Source of the DNA: Aquincola sp.
GTDB lineage: Bacteria > Pseudomonadota > Gammaproteobacteria > Burkholderiales > Burkholderiaceae_C
Reading direction: 5' to 3'
Assembly: GCA_022841885.1 (NCBI GenBank)
Contig: JALHQP010000025.1
Span: forward strand, 1-35,989
Length of the DNA stretch: 35,989 bases
A program made the translations under genes and the position numbers. The notes beneath the pieces are model-generated. The model saw nothing but the letters and a program-made list of their open reading frames with translations, ran no database searches and was not told the DNA's origin. Each line of letters begins with the position of its first letter. Within the stretch, counting starts at the first letter, position 1. This document shows positions 23,167-31,795 of this stretch, in pieces.

Positions 23167-23657
23167 GCCGAGAGCAGCTCAACGCCGTGCGGCGTCATCG
23201 CGTGCACCGTGACCCGGCGCACATCGTCGCGCACGGGGTCGGGCTCGATCTGCAGCCGCAGGTCGGGCATGGGCAGCACGGGCGCAGCCTTGTCGGGCCA
23301 CTCGGCGAGCTTGAGGCCCGACGCCGCGAAGGTGTCGCGAAAGCCTGCGTCGTCCCACTCGCGCGGGTCGGCGAAGCGGTAGAAGTCGAAGTGCGAGATG
23401 GCACGTCCGTCCACCTCGTACGGCTCCATCACGGCGAAGGTCGGGCTCTTGATGCGCCCCTGCACGCCCAGCGCGCGCAGCAGGTGGCGCACGAAGGTCG
23501 TCTTGCCGGCGCCGAGCGGCCCGTCAAGCGCGATGAAGGTCGAGGGCCACAGCGCCGGCGCGACGGCCAGGCGGCGGGCGAAAGAGGCGCAGGCCGACTC
23601 GTCGGGCCAGGAAAGGGAGCGGGTTTCTAGAATCGCGGGATGCTGCGCCAGGGACAT
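23163..23657 (-). CDS. tsaE: tRNA threonylcarbamoyladenosine biosynthesis ATPase TsaE
   Basis: 164 residues from the ATG at 23657; an earlier non-ATG start at 23681 adds eight residues. TsaE is the P-loop ATPase that works with TsaB and TsaD to make t6A37 on ANN-decoding tRNAs. Walker A GPLGAGKTT lies at 46-54, followed by the family segment IKSPTFAVMEPYE, the strand ISHFDFYRFADP with the Walker B-like Asp, and LKLAEWPDKA with the conserved Glu/Trp. It is upstream of and coupled to amiC. Its 5' end overlaps the 5' end of the divergent queG by 18 bases, so the two share a very compact promoter region. Confidence 0.93.
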   Translation of the reverse strand: MSLAQHPAILETRSLSWPDESACASFARRLAVAPALWPSTFIALDGPLGAGKTTFVRHLLRALGVQGRIKSPTFAVMEPYEVDGRAISHFDFYRFADPREWDDAGFRDTFAASGLKLAEWPDKAAPVLPMPDLRLQIEPDPVRDDVRRVTVHAMTPHGVELLSA

Positions 23658-24743
23658 GCTGCTTCGATCGACGGTGCGCACCTGCTTTCGCGCGTGCGCA
23701 CCTGGGCGAAGGAGCTCGGATTTTCACAGATCGGCGTGGCCGGAGTGGATTTGTCGGATGCCGAGGCCGGGCTTGCGGCCTGGCTCGAGGCGGGCTTTCA
23801 CGGCTCGATGCTCTACATGGCACGCCACGGCGCCAAGCGCGCGCGGCCTGCGGAGCTGGTGCCCGGCACCGTGAGCGTGATCACCGCGCGCATGGACTAC
23901 CTGCCGCGCACGCTGGCTGATGGCTGGCAGGCCGTCGAGTGGCAGCGCCTCGCGGACCCGCAGGCGGCGAGCGTGTCGCTGTATGCACGCGGCCGCGACT
24001 ACCACAAGGTGCTGCGCGCACGCCTGCAGACGTTGGCCGAGCGCATCGCCGGCGAGATCGGGCCGTTCGGTCGGCGCGTGTTCACCGACTCGGCGCCCGT
24101 ACTCGAGGTGGAGCTGGCGGCGCGCAGCGGCCTGGGCTGGCGCGGCAAGCACACGCTGGCGCTGTCGCGCGACGCGGGCTCGACCTTCTTCCTCGGCGAA
24201 CTGTTCGTCGACCTCGCGCTGCCGGTCAGCGCGCCGGTGGACGACCACTGCGGCAGCTGCAGTGCCTGCATCGATGTCTGCCCGACGCAGGCGATCGTCG
24301 CGCCGTACCGGCTCGACGCACGGCGCTGCATCTCCTACCTGACGATCGAGCTCGACGGGCCGATCCCCGTCGAGCTGCGCCCATTGATCGGCAACCGTGT
24401 CTACGGCTGCGACGATTGCCAGCTCGCCTGCCCGTGGAACAAGTACGCGCAGCGCGCGGTGCTGCCCGACTTCGAGGCCCGCCATGGACTCGACCGCTCG
24501 GGCCTGCTCGAGCTTTGGCGCTGGGACCCAGCGGCGTTCGAGCGCCGCACTGAGGGCAGCGCGATCCGGCGCATCGGCTACGAGCGCTGGCGCCGCAACC
24601 TGGCGGTGGCGCTCGGCAATGCGCTGCGGCTCAGCGGCGATCAGATCATCGCCGCCGCGTTGGACGGGTCTCGCGCGCGCGCCAGCGACCTCGTTGGCGC
24701 GCACATCGACTGGGCCCTGTCCCAGGGAGAACCCGGTGAGTGA
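23640..24743 (+). CDS. queG: Epoxyqueuosine reductase QueG
   Basis: 367 residues. It carries out the last step of queuosine synthesis in tRNA using cobalamin and two [4Fe-4S] clusters. The catalytic Asp is in VFTDSAPVLE (D150). The ferredoxin-like part has CGSCSACIDVC (C204, C207, C210, C214) and CDDCQLAC (C257, C260, C264) plus C230, giving eight cluster ligands. Family segments SGLGWRGKHTLALSRDAGS and IGNRVYGCDDC are intact. It is divergent from tsaE with overlapping 5' ends; in other proteobacteria queG also neighbours tsaE-amiC. The ATG at 23640 gives the expected N-terminal length; no strong ribosome-binding site is seen. Confidence 0.96.
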   Translation: MLRQGHAASIDGAHLLSRVRTWAKELGFSQIGVAGVDLSDAEAGLAAWLEAGFHGSMLYMARHGAKRARPAELVPGTVSVITARMDYLPRTLADGWQAVEWQRLADPQAASVSLYARGRDYHKVLRARLQTLAERIAGEIGPFGRRVFTDSAPVLEVELAARSGLGWRGKHTLALSRDAGSTFFLGELFVDLALPVSAPVDDHCGSCSACIDVCPTQAIVAPYRLDARRCISYLTIELDGPIPVELRPLIGNRVYGCDDCQLACPWNKYAQRAVLPDFEARHGLDRSGLLELWRWDPAAFERRTEGSAIRRIGYERWRRNLAVALGNALRLSGDQIIAAALDGSRARASDLVGAHIDWALSQGEPGE

Positions 24744-24792
24744 TGCCCACAACGGCAGCGGTCGGCGACGGTGGCAGGCTGCGCGTTGTCGC

Positions 24793-25416
24793 ATGATGGA
24801 CTGCCCATCGCCGCTGCCGAACCTGCCGAGGATCACCCGTCGCACGATGCTGGCCGCCCTGAGCCCCTGCGCGCTGCCTGCCTGGGCGACGCCGCCCATC
24901 ACTGTCGAAGGCAGCAGTTTCGCCGGCGACATCGTGCTCGCGGACACGCCCTTGCTGCTCAACGGCGTGGGCCTGCGCGCGGTGGCCTGGCTCAAGGGCT
25001 ATGCCGCCGCGCTGTACCTGCCGCGCAAGGCCACGACCACGCCGCAGGTGCTGGCCCAGACCGGGCCGAAGCGGCTGCGGCTGAAGATGCTGGTGGAGGT
25101 GAGTGCCGACGAGTTCGTGAAGGCCTTCCACAAGGGCGTGTCGCGCAACACCTCGCCGGCCGACGCCGGGCGCCTGGCCGAGCGCATGCTGCGCTTCGAC
25201 ACCCAGGTGCGCAGCCTGGGCAAGCTGCGCAAGGGCGACGTGGTCGACCTCGACTTCCTGCCCGGCCGCGGCCTCGTGATGTCGCGCAACGGCACGGCAC
25301 GCTTCGAGCCGATCGCCGGCGAGGACCTGTACGCGGCGCTGCTGCGCTGCTTCCTCGGCGAGCGTCCGGCCGACCCGGAGCTCAAGGCCGGGCTGCTGGG
25401 TGGGCCCACCTCCTGA
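24793..25416 (+). CDS. Secreted chalcone-isomerase-like protein
   Basis: About 207 residues from the ATG at 24793; the GTG at 24736, overlapping the queG stop, would add 19 residues. The N-terminus [20 protein letters not shown] is a signal peptide, possibly Tat, with cleavage near AWA-TPP. The mature part is the bacterial chalcone-isomerase-like domain: [56 protein letters not shown] and [12 protein letters not shown]. Bacterial members lack flavonoid chemistry; some may bind fatty acids, and the function is otherwise unknown. It is downstream of queG on the same strand and 73 bases before the Bug gene. Confidence 0.85.
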   Translation: MMDCPSPLPNLPRITRRTMLAALSPCALPAWATPPITVEGSSFAGDIVLADTPLLLNGVGLRAVAWLKGYAAALYLPRKATTTPQVLAQTGPKRLRLKMLVEVSADEFVKAFHKGVSRNTSPADAGRLAERMLRFDTQVRSLGKLRKGDVVDLDFLPGRGLVMSRNGTARFEPIAGEDLYAALLRCFLGERPADPELKAGLLGGPTS

Positions 25417-25489
25417 GTGTCGCGCCGAACTTGCCGCGCCTGCGATGATCCAGCTTCTTTCCACCGTAGCAACCCAACGGAGACCTTTG

Positions 25490-26464
25490 ATGCAACGTAG
25501 AGCCCTCGCCGCCGTGACCGCCGCCTTCGCCGCCTCGGCCTTCTCGCCCTGGGCGCTGGCGCAGGCCTACCCGGCCAAGCCGGTGCGCCTGGTGGTGCCC
25601 TTCGCGCCCGGCGGCACCACCGACATCGTGGCCCGCGTGGTCGCCGAGAAGGCCAACGTGGCGCTCGGCCAGACCCTGATCGTCGAGAACAAGGCCGGCG
25701 GCGGTGGCTCGATCGGCGCGCTGGAAGTGATCAAGGCGCCGGCCGACGGCTACGTGCTGGGCATGGCAACGGTCAGCACCACGGCGGCCAACCCGGCGAT
25801 CAACGCCAAGATCGGCTACGACCCGACCAAGGACTTCACGCCGATCATCAACATCGCGGCCACGCCGAACGTGATCGCGGTGCACCCGAGCTTTCCGGCC
25901 AAGGACTACAAGACCTTCCTCGAGGTGATCAAGAAGAACCCGGGCAAGTACAGCTTTGCCAGCTCGGGCACCGGCGGCATCGGCCACCTGCAGATGGAGC
26001 TGTTCAAGAGCCTGTCGGGCACCTTCATCACCCACATCCCCTACCGCGGCGCGGGCCCGGCCCTGAACGACACGGTGGCCGGCCAGGTGCCGATCATCTT
26101 CGACAACATGCCCTCGGCGCTGCCCTTCATCAAGGACGGGCGCCTGGTGCCGATCGTCGTCGCCGCGCCGCAGCGCCTGGCCGTGTTGCCCAACGTGCCG
26201 ACCTTCAAGGAAGTGGGCCTCGAGCAGGTGAACCGCATGGCCTACTACGGCGTGCTCGGCCCCAAGGGCCTGCCCAAGGACGTGATCGACAAGGTGGCTG
26301 CCGCGATCAGGAAGACCTCCGAACTGCCCGAGGTGAAGAAGCGCATCGAGGACACCGGCTCGCTGATGATCCTGAACACGCCCGAGCAGTTCGCCGCGCA
26401 AATCCAGGCCGAGTTTGACGTCTACAAGAAGGTCGTGGCGCAGCAGAAGCTGACGCTGGAATAA
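25490..26464 (+). CDS. Bug/TctC-family periplasmic solute-binding protein
   Basis: 324 residues from the ATG at 25490, preceded by GGAGA. The Sec signal ends near SPWALAQA. The mature protein begins with the family signature [20 protein letters not shown] and continues with [57 protein letters not shown] and [20 protein letters not shown]. Bug proteins are greatly expanded in Burkholderiales and bind small carboxylates or amides. The TctA and TctB membrane partners are absent here, as for most members, so the ligand is open. The gene is followed by a short GC-rich repeat. Confidence 0.93.
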   Translation: MQRRALAAVTAAFAASAFSPWALAQAYPAKPVRLVVPFAPGGTTDIVARVVAEKANVALGQTLIVENKAGGGGSIGALEVIKAPADGYVLGMATVSTTAANPAINAKIGYDPTKDFTPIINIAATPNVIAVHPSFPAKDYKTFLEVIKKNPGKYSFASSGTGGIGHLQMELFKSLSGTFITHIPYRGAGPALNDTVAGQVPIIFDNMPSALPFIKDGRLVPIVVAAPQRLAVLPNVPTFKEVGLEQVNRMAYYGVLGPKGLPKDVIDKVAAAIRKTSELPEVKKRIEDTGSLMILNTPEQFAAQIQAEFDVYKKVVAQQKLTLE

Positions 26465-26465
26465 G

Positions 26466-26551
26466 GTCCACCCCCGTTGCGGCTTCGCCGCTCCCCCTCA
26501 AGGGGGCACCGCCAGCGGACCGGCAAAGCCGGATCCGCGGCGGTCGCTGGA
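26466..26551. repeat. Short hairpin-rich intergenic repeat between the Bug gene and xerD
   Basis: The 87-base gap is built from successive hairpins: gcggc/gccgc (26479-26491), cccccT/Aggggg (26493-26506), ccggc/gccgg (about 26519-26531), the last enclosed by ccagcg/cgctgg arms (about 26512-26550). The segments CGGCTTCGCCGCT and CCCCCTCAAGGGGG are, to my recollection, typical of a small repeat scattered through Comamonadaceae and related genomes. It may serve as a 3' end structure for the Bug transcript. No T-run follows. Confidence 0.55.
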
Positions 26552-27439
26552 ATGACCGCCATCATCGATCGATTTCTGGACGCCCTCTGGATCGAGGACG
26601 GTCTGGCCGCCAACACGCTGGCCGCGTACCGGCGTGACCTGACGCTGTACGCGGTCTGGTTGGCGACCGAGCGCGCGGGCGCGGCGATCGAGGCCAGTCG
26701 CGAGAGCGACCTGCTGGCCTACATCGCGGCGCGCCATGCGGGCTCGCGCGCCACCAGCGCGAACCGGCGCCTGACGGTGTTCAAGCGCTTCTTCCGCTGG
26801 GCGCTGCGCGAGCGGCTCGCTGACGCCGACCCGACGCTGCGCCTGCGCAACGCGAAGCAGTCCCTGCGCGTGCCCAAGACGCTGTCGGAGGCGCAGGTCG
26901 AGGCCTTGCTCGCGGCGCCCGACGTCGACAAGCCGCTGGGCCTGCGCGACCGCGCGATGCTCGAGTTGTTGTACGCCTGCGGCCTGCGCGTGTCCGAGCT
27001 GGTGACGCTCAAGACCGTGCAGATCGGGCTGGCCGAAGGCTGCCTGCGCGTCACCGGCAAGGGCAGCAAGGAGCGGCTGGTGCCTTTCGGCGAGGAGGCG
27101 CACCGCTGGCTCGGGCGCTACCTGGCCGAGGCGCGCGCCGCGATCCTGGCCGGCCAGTCGAGCGAGGCCCTGTTCGTCACCGCGCGCGGCGGCGCGATGA
27201 CGCGCCAGATGTTCTGGAAGCTGATCAAGGCCCATGCGGCCAAGGCCGGCATCGACGCGCCGCTGTCGCCGCACACGCTGCGCCACGCCTTCGCGACCCA
27301 CCTGCTGAACCACGGCGCCGACCTGCGCGCGGTGCAGATGCTGCTGGGGCATGCCGACATCTCGACGACGACGATCTACACCCATGTGGCGCGCGAGCGC
27401 TTGCGGGCGCTGCACGCGCGGCATCACCCGCGCGGCTGA
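26552..27439 (+). CDS. xerD: Tyrosine recombinase XerD
   Basis: 295 residues (E. coli XerD 298). Acting with XerC it resolves chromosome dimers at dif. The N-terminal SAM-like core-binding domain covers about 1-100. The catalytic domain has R146 (CGLRVSEL), K173 in GKGSKERLVP, H241 and R244 (SPHTLRHAFATHLL), H267 (LLGHADIS) and nucleophile Y276 (TTTIYTHVA). These positions lie two to three residues from those of E. coli XerD, and the C-terminus ERLRALHARHHPRG matches XerD rather than XerC. It is a stand-alone gene between a repeat and a terminator. Confidence 0.94.
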   Translation: MTAIIDRFLDALWIEDGLAANTLAAYRRDLTLYAVWLATERAGAAIEASRESDLLAYIAARHAGSRATSANRRLTVFKRFFRWALRERLADADPTLRLRNAKQSLRVPKTLSEAQVEALLAAPDVDKPLGLRDRAMLELLYACGLRVSELVTLKTVQIGLAEGCLRVTGKGSKERLVPFGEEAHRWLGRYLAEARAAILAGQSSEALFVTARGGAMTRQMFWKLIKAHAAKAGIDAPLSPHTLRHAFATHLLNHGADLRAVQMLLGHADISTTTIYTHVARERLRALHARHHPRG

Positions 27440-27440
27440 C

Positions 27441-27476
27441 CAAAGAAAAAACCCGCGCGGCGGGCGCCGCGCGGGT
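27441..27476 (-). terminator. Rho-independent terminator of the porin gene
   Basis: On the minus strand an 11-12 base GC stem (acccgcgcggc paired with gccgcgcgggt, 27451-27476) is followed immediately by TTTTTTC (27450-27444). It lies 25 bases after the porin stop codon. On the plus strand the same stem follows xerD but lacks a T-run, so termination there is less certain. Confidence 0.85.
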
Positions 27477-27500
27477 CGGATGCTGCGTTGTGCCGGGGGC

Positions 27501-28496
27501 TCAGAACACGTAGATCACGCCGACCGCGCCGCCGCTGGCCTTGACCGTGGGCGTGCCGGCGGTCGCCTTCCAGTTGCCGGCCTCGGCGTAGCCGTAGGTG
27601 TTCTTGAAGATCTCCTTGTTGATGAAGACCTCCCAGGACTTGATCTTGGCGGCGCTGTCCGAGTTGTTTGCGTAGTGCGCGCCGACGTTGAAGCCGGCCA
27701 CCGGGGCGACGACGCCGAGCACGTAGCCCTTGCCCTGGCCGCCGTTGGCGATCTTGCCGCCGTCGGCGACGCTGGCCATCACCTTGGCGACGCCGAAGTC
27801 CCAGCTGCCGGCGAGGGCGAAGAAGTCCTTGCCTGCCGAGTCGTCCTTGGTCTGCACCGTCGCGCCGACGAGCAGGGGGCCCGCGGCGTACTTCACGGCG
27901 GCCGAGAAGACATCCTTGTTGCCGTCCTGGCTGTTGCCCTTGACGCGCAGGCCGAACTGGGTCGTGAGACCGCCCATCGCCGGGGCGATGTACTGGATCG
28001 ACCGGCTCTGGCGGCCCTTGGCCCAGGCGCCCACGCCGCTGTAGGCAGCGGCCGAGACGCCGTTGGACTGGCCGTTGAAATCGAAGTCGCCCATCATCTG
28101 GAAGGGCACCGAGTCCTGACGACCCACGCGCACTTCGCCGAAGGCGCCGGACATGCCGAGCCAGGCCTGGCGGTTGAAGAACGGCCCTTCGGTACCGGCG
28201 ATCTCGTCGACGGTCACTTCGCCGCGGCTGGTGATGCCACCGGTTTCGAACTTGAAGTTGACCTTGACGCCCGAGCCGACGTCGGCCGAGCCCTTGAGGC
28301 CCACGCGGGTGGTCGAGTTGCATTCGGACGAGCCGTTGTCGCCGCCGGAATGCAGGTCGGCCTTGACGTCGAACAGGTCGCTGTAGAGGCTCTTGCCGTA
28401 ACAGACGTCGGCCAGACCGTAGATCGACACTTGCGCTTGCGCAGCGCCCGCCAGGGCCAGGAGGCCGGCCGCGGCGATGATGGATTTGTTGAACAT
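27501..28496 (-). CDS. Outer-membrane general porin (Burkholderiales OmpC/Omp32-type)
   Basis: 331 residues from the ATG at 28496, with AGGAG seven bases upstream. The signal peptide MFNKSIIAAAGLLALAGAAQ ends at AQA. The mature protein starts VSIYGLADV, the usual first strand of this family, and ends with the outer-membrane signature terminal Phe (GVIYVF). Amphipathic strands alternate throughout, with the family segments STTRVGLKGSADVG, RQAWLGMSGAFGEVRVGRQ and QYIAPAMGGLTTQFGLRVKG. Two cysteines (in LADVCYGK and SSECNS) lie in the region of the first extracellular loop and could form a disulfide. It forms passive trimeric channels. It has its own terminator and is divergent from marC. Confidence 0.93.
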   Translation of the reverse strand: MFNKSIIAAAGLLALAGAAQAQVSIYGLADVCYGKSLYSDLFDVKADLHSGGDNGSSECNSTTRVGLKGSADVGSGVKVNFKFETGGITSRGEVTVDEIAGTEGPFFNRQAWLGMSGAFGEVRVGRQDSVPFQMMGDFDFNGQSNGVSAAAYSGVGAWAKGRQSRSIQYIAPAMGGLTTQFGLRVKGNSQDGNKDVFSAAVKYAAGPLLVGATVQTKDDSAGKDFFALAGSWDFGVAKVMASVADGGKIANGGQGKGYVLGVVAPVAGFNVGAHYANNSDSAAKIKSWEVFINKEIFKNTYGYAEAGNWKATAGTPTVKASGGAVGVIYVF

Positions 28497-28627
28497 GGAA
28501 ACTCTCCTGCTAAGGGAAAACGTTACGAGCGAGTCAGTGTAGTGACGGGTTCGGCCTTGACTCGGCAGCCACCTCGATTTCGTTGCTGCAATGCAACAAT
28601 CCGGGCTGCCGCTGCCCAAACCCACCC

Positions 28628-29227
28628 ATGGACCACACCTTCGTCTCCGCCCTGATCCTGCTGCTGCTCGTGCTGGACCCGTTCGGCAGCCTGCCGATCT
28701 TCATTTCGGTGATGCGCAACGTGGCGCCCGAGCGGCGCGCGCGGGTGGCCCTGCGCGAAACGGCCATCGCCTTCGGCGTGCTGCTGGGTTTCATGCTCGC
28801 CGGGCAGGCCTTCCTGTCGCTGATGCACCTGTCCGAGCGCTCGCTCGAGGTGGCCGGTGGCGTGATCCTGCTGGTGATCGCGATGAAGATGATCTTCGCC
28901 ACCGGCGGCGAGCTCTACGCCGGCGACGGCAAGCCGCGCGAGCCGCTGATCTTTCCGCTGGCGGTGCCGCTGCTGGCCGGGCCCTCGGCCATGGCCACCG
29001 TGCTGCTGCTGGCCTCGCGCCAGCCCGAGCGCCTGATGCATTGGGTGGCCGCGCTGACGGTGGCGATGGCCGTCAGCGCCGTGGTGCTGATCGCGGCCGA
29101 CCGCATCCGCAAGTGGATCGGCAGCTCGATGGTCAGCGCGGTCGAGAAGCTGATGGGCCTGGTGCTCACCGCGATCGCGGTCGAGATGATCCTGGCCGGC
29201 CTGAAGCGCTACTTCTTCGAGGGCTGA
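28628..29227 (+). CDS. MarC-family inner-membrane protein
   Basis: 199 residues from the ATG at 28628. Six hydrophobic segments are visible, with the family motifs LLLLVLDPFGSLPIFISVM near the N-terminus and PLAVPLLAGPSAMATVLLL in the middle. MarC/YhgN proteins were once linked to multidrug resistance but have no proven substrate. It is divergent from the porin and convergent with the next gene, their 3' ends overlapping by 19 bases. No operon partner is evident. Confidence 0.9.
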   Translation: MDHTFVSALILLLLVLDPFGSLPIFISVMRNVAPERRARVALRETAIAFGVLLGFMLAGQAFLSLMHLSERSLEVAGGVILLVIAMKMIFATGGELYAGDGKPREPLIFPLAVPLLAGPSAMATVLLLASRQPERLMHWVAALTVAMAVSAVVLIAADRIRKWIGSSMVSAVEKLMGLVLTAIAVEMILAGLKRYFFEG

Positions 29228-30309
29228 TCGCGCCAACGGCGCACGAAGCCGCGGTCGATCGCGTCCTTCCACCAGCCCATCATCCAGCCCTGGGCCGACC
29301 AGCCGCCCCAGCTGGCGAGCGCACGGCCGTCGCCGAGCGAGAGCAGGTTGAGCGAACGGCGCTGCGGGCGGTAGGGCACCAGCGTGCCGCCGCCGACCAG
29401 GGCGCGCAGGTTGGCCGCCAGCACCGGGCCGGCGCGCACGGCATAGACGCCGCTGCGCGGGTGCGCGGCATCGTCGCGCGCGATCAGGTCGCCGGCGGCC
29501 AGCACGTTGGCGTGGCTCGCGCTCTGCAGCGTGGCGCCCACGCGCACGTAGCCGGCGTCGTCCAGGGCCAGGCCGCTGCCGGCCAGCCAGGCCGGCGCAT
29601 CGCTGCCGGTGGCGACGACCGGCAGGTCGCAGACCACGCGCATCGAGCCCACCACGACATGGCGTGCCTCGATCGCCGTGCAGCGGCCGGGCAGCAGCTG
29701 CACCTTGGCGCGCCGCAGCGCGGCCTGGGCACGCGCGCGCGCGGTCGGAGGGTGGCCCTGCAGCAAGTCGCCATCGCACACCAGCGCGAGGCTGTGGCGC
29801 GCGCCGAGTCCGGCACGCGCGGCCAGCACCAGCTCGACGCCGGCGGCGCCGTTGCCGATCACCACCAGCGCGACCGGCCGCTCGTCGGCCAACGTGCGCG
29901 CGCGCTGCCAGAGTTCGACGAAGGTCTCGATCGGCCGCACGAACAGCGCGTGCTCGCGTGCGCCGGGGATGCGATCGCGGTCCTGCACCGGCCCGGTGTT
30001 CAGGCACAGCAGGTCGTAGCCGATGCGCTCGCCGTCGGCCAGCGCCACCTCGCGGGCCTGCGCGTCCAGCGCCACCGCACGGCCCAGGCGCAGCGGCACG
30101 CTGGCGGCCCGGGCCAGCGCGCCGACGTCGATCGTGCAGTGATCGAGGGCGTAGCGCCCGGCGATCAGCCCCGGCACCATGCCCGAGTACAGCAGCTGCG
30201 CCTGCGGCGTCACCAGCAGCACCTCGCCGCCGGGCAGGCGCTGGCGCATCACGTCGGCCAGCACCGACAACTGGGCGTGGCCGGCGCCGAGCAGCAGCAC
30301 GCGCTTCAT
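29209..30309 (-). CDS. FAD-dependent pyridine nucleotide oxidoreductase of the SelD-associated type, standalone
   Basis: 366 residues. The FAD motif GAGHAQLSVL lies at 8-17, the central NAD(P) motif is VVIGNGAAGVELVLAA, and the second FAD site is VLAAGDLIARDD. The segment LVTPQAQLLYSGMVPGLIAG with CTIDVGALARAA matches the NDH-2-like family that, in many bacteria, is fused to the N-terminus of selenide-water dikinase (SelD). Here it ends before any SelD domain, with the C-terminus RGFVRRWRDQPSKK. It may pass electrons to quinone or a small selenium or sulfur species; this is unproven. The final 19 bases overlap marC. The next minus-strand gene upstream is separated from it by a plus-strand ORF. 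Confidence 0.8.
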   Translation of the reverse strand: MKRVLLLGAGHAQLSVLADVMRQRLPGGEVLLVTPQAQLLYSGMVPGLIAGRYALDHCTIDVGALARAASVPLRLGRAVALDAQAREVALADGERIGYDLLCLNTGPVQDRDRIPGAREHALFVRPIETFVELWQRARTLADERPVALVVIGNGAAGVELVLAARAGLGARHSLALVCDGDLLQGHPPTARARAQAALRRAKVQLLPGRCTAIEARHVVVGSMRVVCDLPVVATGSDAPAWLAGSGLALDDAGYVRVGATLQSASHANVLAAGDLIARDDAAHPRSGVYAVRAGPVLAANLRALVGGGTLVPYRPQRRSLNLLSLGDGRALASWGGWSAQGWMMGWWKDAIDRGFVRRWRDQPSKK

Positions 30310-30457
30310 CGGCTGCGCACGGGATTGACAGTCATGTGTGCCCGTAGCACCGTGGTACCTTCAAGCTTGCGGGGGCCCAGGGTGGAGGTGCGGCACAGGG
30401 ACAGATCGATCGAGGGGAAGTGCGACCGGATCGTGCCCGCCGGCCGTCGAGCCTTCT

Positions 30458-30976
30458 TTGTGCGCTGCGCTTGTCGCCGCCGCAGGGTGTGCAGTGGCGC
30501 CGCCGCCATTGCCCGGCATCGTACTGCCCAATCAGGTTGTCATCGGTCCTCGTCTCACAACTGCAGGACAGCCCAGCCTGGAGCAGCTGCGCCAGTTGCG
30601 TGCGCACGGTTACGACGTTGTTCTGCATGTCACGTCGCAGCTGTCGCCGAGGGGTGTCGATGCCGAAGCGTCGGTGGTGGCGGCTCAGGGGATCCGCTAC
30701 GTGCGGGTCGGCGTCGATTCAAGGGCGCTGACGGAGGAAGACCAGCGACTGGTTTCGCGGTCGCTGGATGGAGCCTCTACGCAGAAGGTGCTGGTGCGCT
30801 GCGATCTGAACCTGCTGGCGTCGGCATTGGTGTTCGTCTATCGGGTCGCCGACCGCGGTGAAGACCTGCAACGAGCACGCGTCGAACTGGAACTGGCGGG
30901 TGTTCCGCGCGGCCCTGTGCTCCAGTTCATTGAACAGCGATTGAGCGCTGTCGGACTGTCGTTCGAACCGGTTTGA
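30458..30976 (+). CDS. DUF442/BLH-type phosphatase-like lipoprotein, start uncertain
   Basis: The domain from PNQVVIGPRLTTAGQPSLEQ onward is the beta-lactamase-hydrolase-like (DUF442) dual-specificity phosphatase fold, with LRAHGYDVVLHV and IRYVRVGVDSRALTEED. The catalytic-loop cysteine is present in VLVRCDLNLLASAL, but the arginine expected after it is replaced by Leu, so phosphatase activity is doubtful. Just before the domain is a lipobox-like ALVAAAGC. In this frame only the TTG at 30458 or distant GTGs could start it, giving an odd signal. A GTG at 30420 in the +1 frame encodes MRPDRARRPSSLLCA, which would complete a normal lipoprotein signal if one base were gained or lost near 30465. 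The gap 30310-30457 holds nothing else. Confidence 0.55.
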   Translation: MCAALVAAAGCAVAPPPLPGIVLPNQVVIGPRLTTAGQPSLEQLRQLRAHGYDVVLHVTSQLSPRGVDAEASVVAAQGIRYVRVGVDSRALTEEDQRLVSRSLDGASTQKVLVRCDLNLLASALVFVYRVADRGEDLQRARVELELAGVPRGPVLQFIEQRLSAVGLSFEPV

Positions 30977-30996
30977 ACCAACCAGCTGCACCCGAT

Positions 30997-31791
30997 TCAC
31001 CGACCTACCGCATTGAGCGACCAGTCGTAGTCGAGGAAGGTCACGGGCAGCGCGCGCTCGCGCAGCTTGGCCTGCTCGTCGGCGCGGTCGCTCAGTTGCA
31101 CGGCATGGCGCGCGAACACGTCCTCCAGGCGGCTGAAACCCAGCTGGCCCTTCTCGAAGTCCTCGCGATACCACTTGAAGATCGGGTTCACCTCGATCCG
31201 GCCGTCGCGCACGCGGTTGCGCGTGCGGTCGCCGAGGAAACGCTGCATGCCGTCCTCGAGCTGGGTCTCCAGGCGCGCGGCCGTGAAGGCCTCGGGCCGC
31301 AGCGCCGGGCAGCCGATCGACGCGCAATTCACCGCCGCGTGGATGCGCGGGTCCGCGAACTTCGGGCGCAGCGCCTCGTGCTCGACCCAGTCGAGGTGGC
31401 GCTTCGCGCCGAGCAGGCTGAAGAACTCGATCTTCCAGGGGCTGCGAAACAGCGAGCCGAGGTCCTTGATCGAGGCCAGGTCCGGGTAGCGGGTGAGGAC
31501 CAGCTCGACCGTGAAGGCGTTGTAGGCATTGATCAGGAAGGCCATGCGCTGCGCCGCCGGCCAGCGCTCGAAGTCGGCCGCGGGCACGCCGCCGAAGGCG
31601 TCGAGCACCCGGCGCAGTGCGGCGCGGTCGCGCGCGAAGCCGGTGTAGTCGACGCGGCTCTGCTTGCCGTCGGGAAGCCAGCGCACATGGGCCTTCAGCA
31701 GTGCGTCCCAGGCCGCGTAGCCGTGGTCGAAGGACTGTGCCAGCGCGGCCGCCGGCCACAGCGCGAACAAGATCAGGTTCCGACGCCGCAT
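30997..31791 (-). CDS. Periplasmic DUF547 protein
   Basis: 264 residues with an N-terminal signal (RRRNLILFALWPAAALAQS). The DUF547 domain is recognisable by MAFLINAYNAFTVELVL, the segment LGSLFRSPWKIEFFSLLG, and the cysteine-containing block HAAVNCASIGCPALRPEAF, then INPIF-like EVNPIFKWYREDF. The fold is related to papain-like/transglutaminase-type proteins by annotation, but its function is unknown; the conserved Cys and His could be catalytic. The stop of the TVP38-reductase fusion gene lies five bases upstream of this ATG, so the two are one operon. DUF547 genes often accompany TVP38 proteins in bacteria. Confidence 0.85.
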   Translation of the reverse strand: MRRRNLILFALWPAAALAQSFDHGYAAWDALLKAHVRWLPDGKQSRVDYTGFARDRAALRRVLDAFGGVPAADFERWPAAQRMAFLINAYNAFTVELVLTRYPDLASIKDLGSLFRSPWKIEFFSLLGAKRHLDWVEHEALRPKFADPRIHAAVNCASIGCPALRPEAFTAARLETQLEDGMQRFLGDRTRNRVRDGRIEVNPIFKWYREDFEKGQLGFSRLEDVFARHAVQLSDRADEQAKLRERALPVTFLDYDWSLNAVGR

Positions 31792-31795
31792 CGTC

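Noticed and set aside
29209-30309. Selenophosphate synthetase (SelD) gene or selenoprotein
   Set aside because: The protein ends before the SelD domain, and I saw no in-frame TGA with a plausible selenocysteine context.
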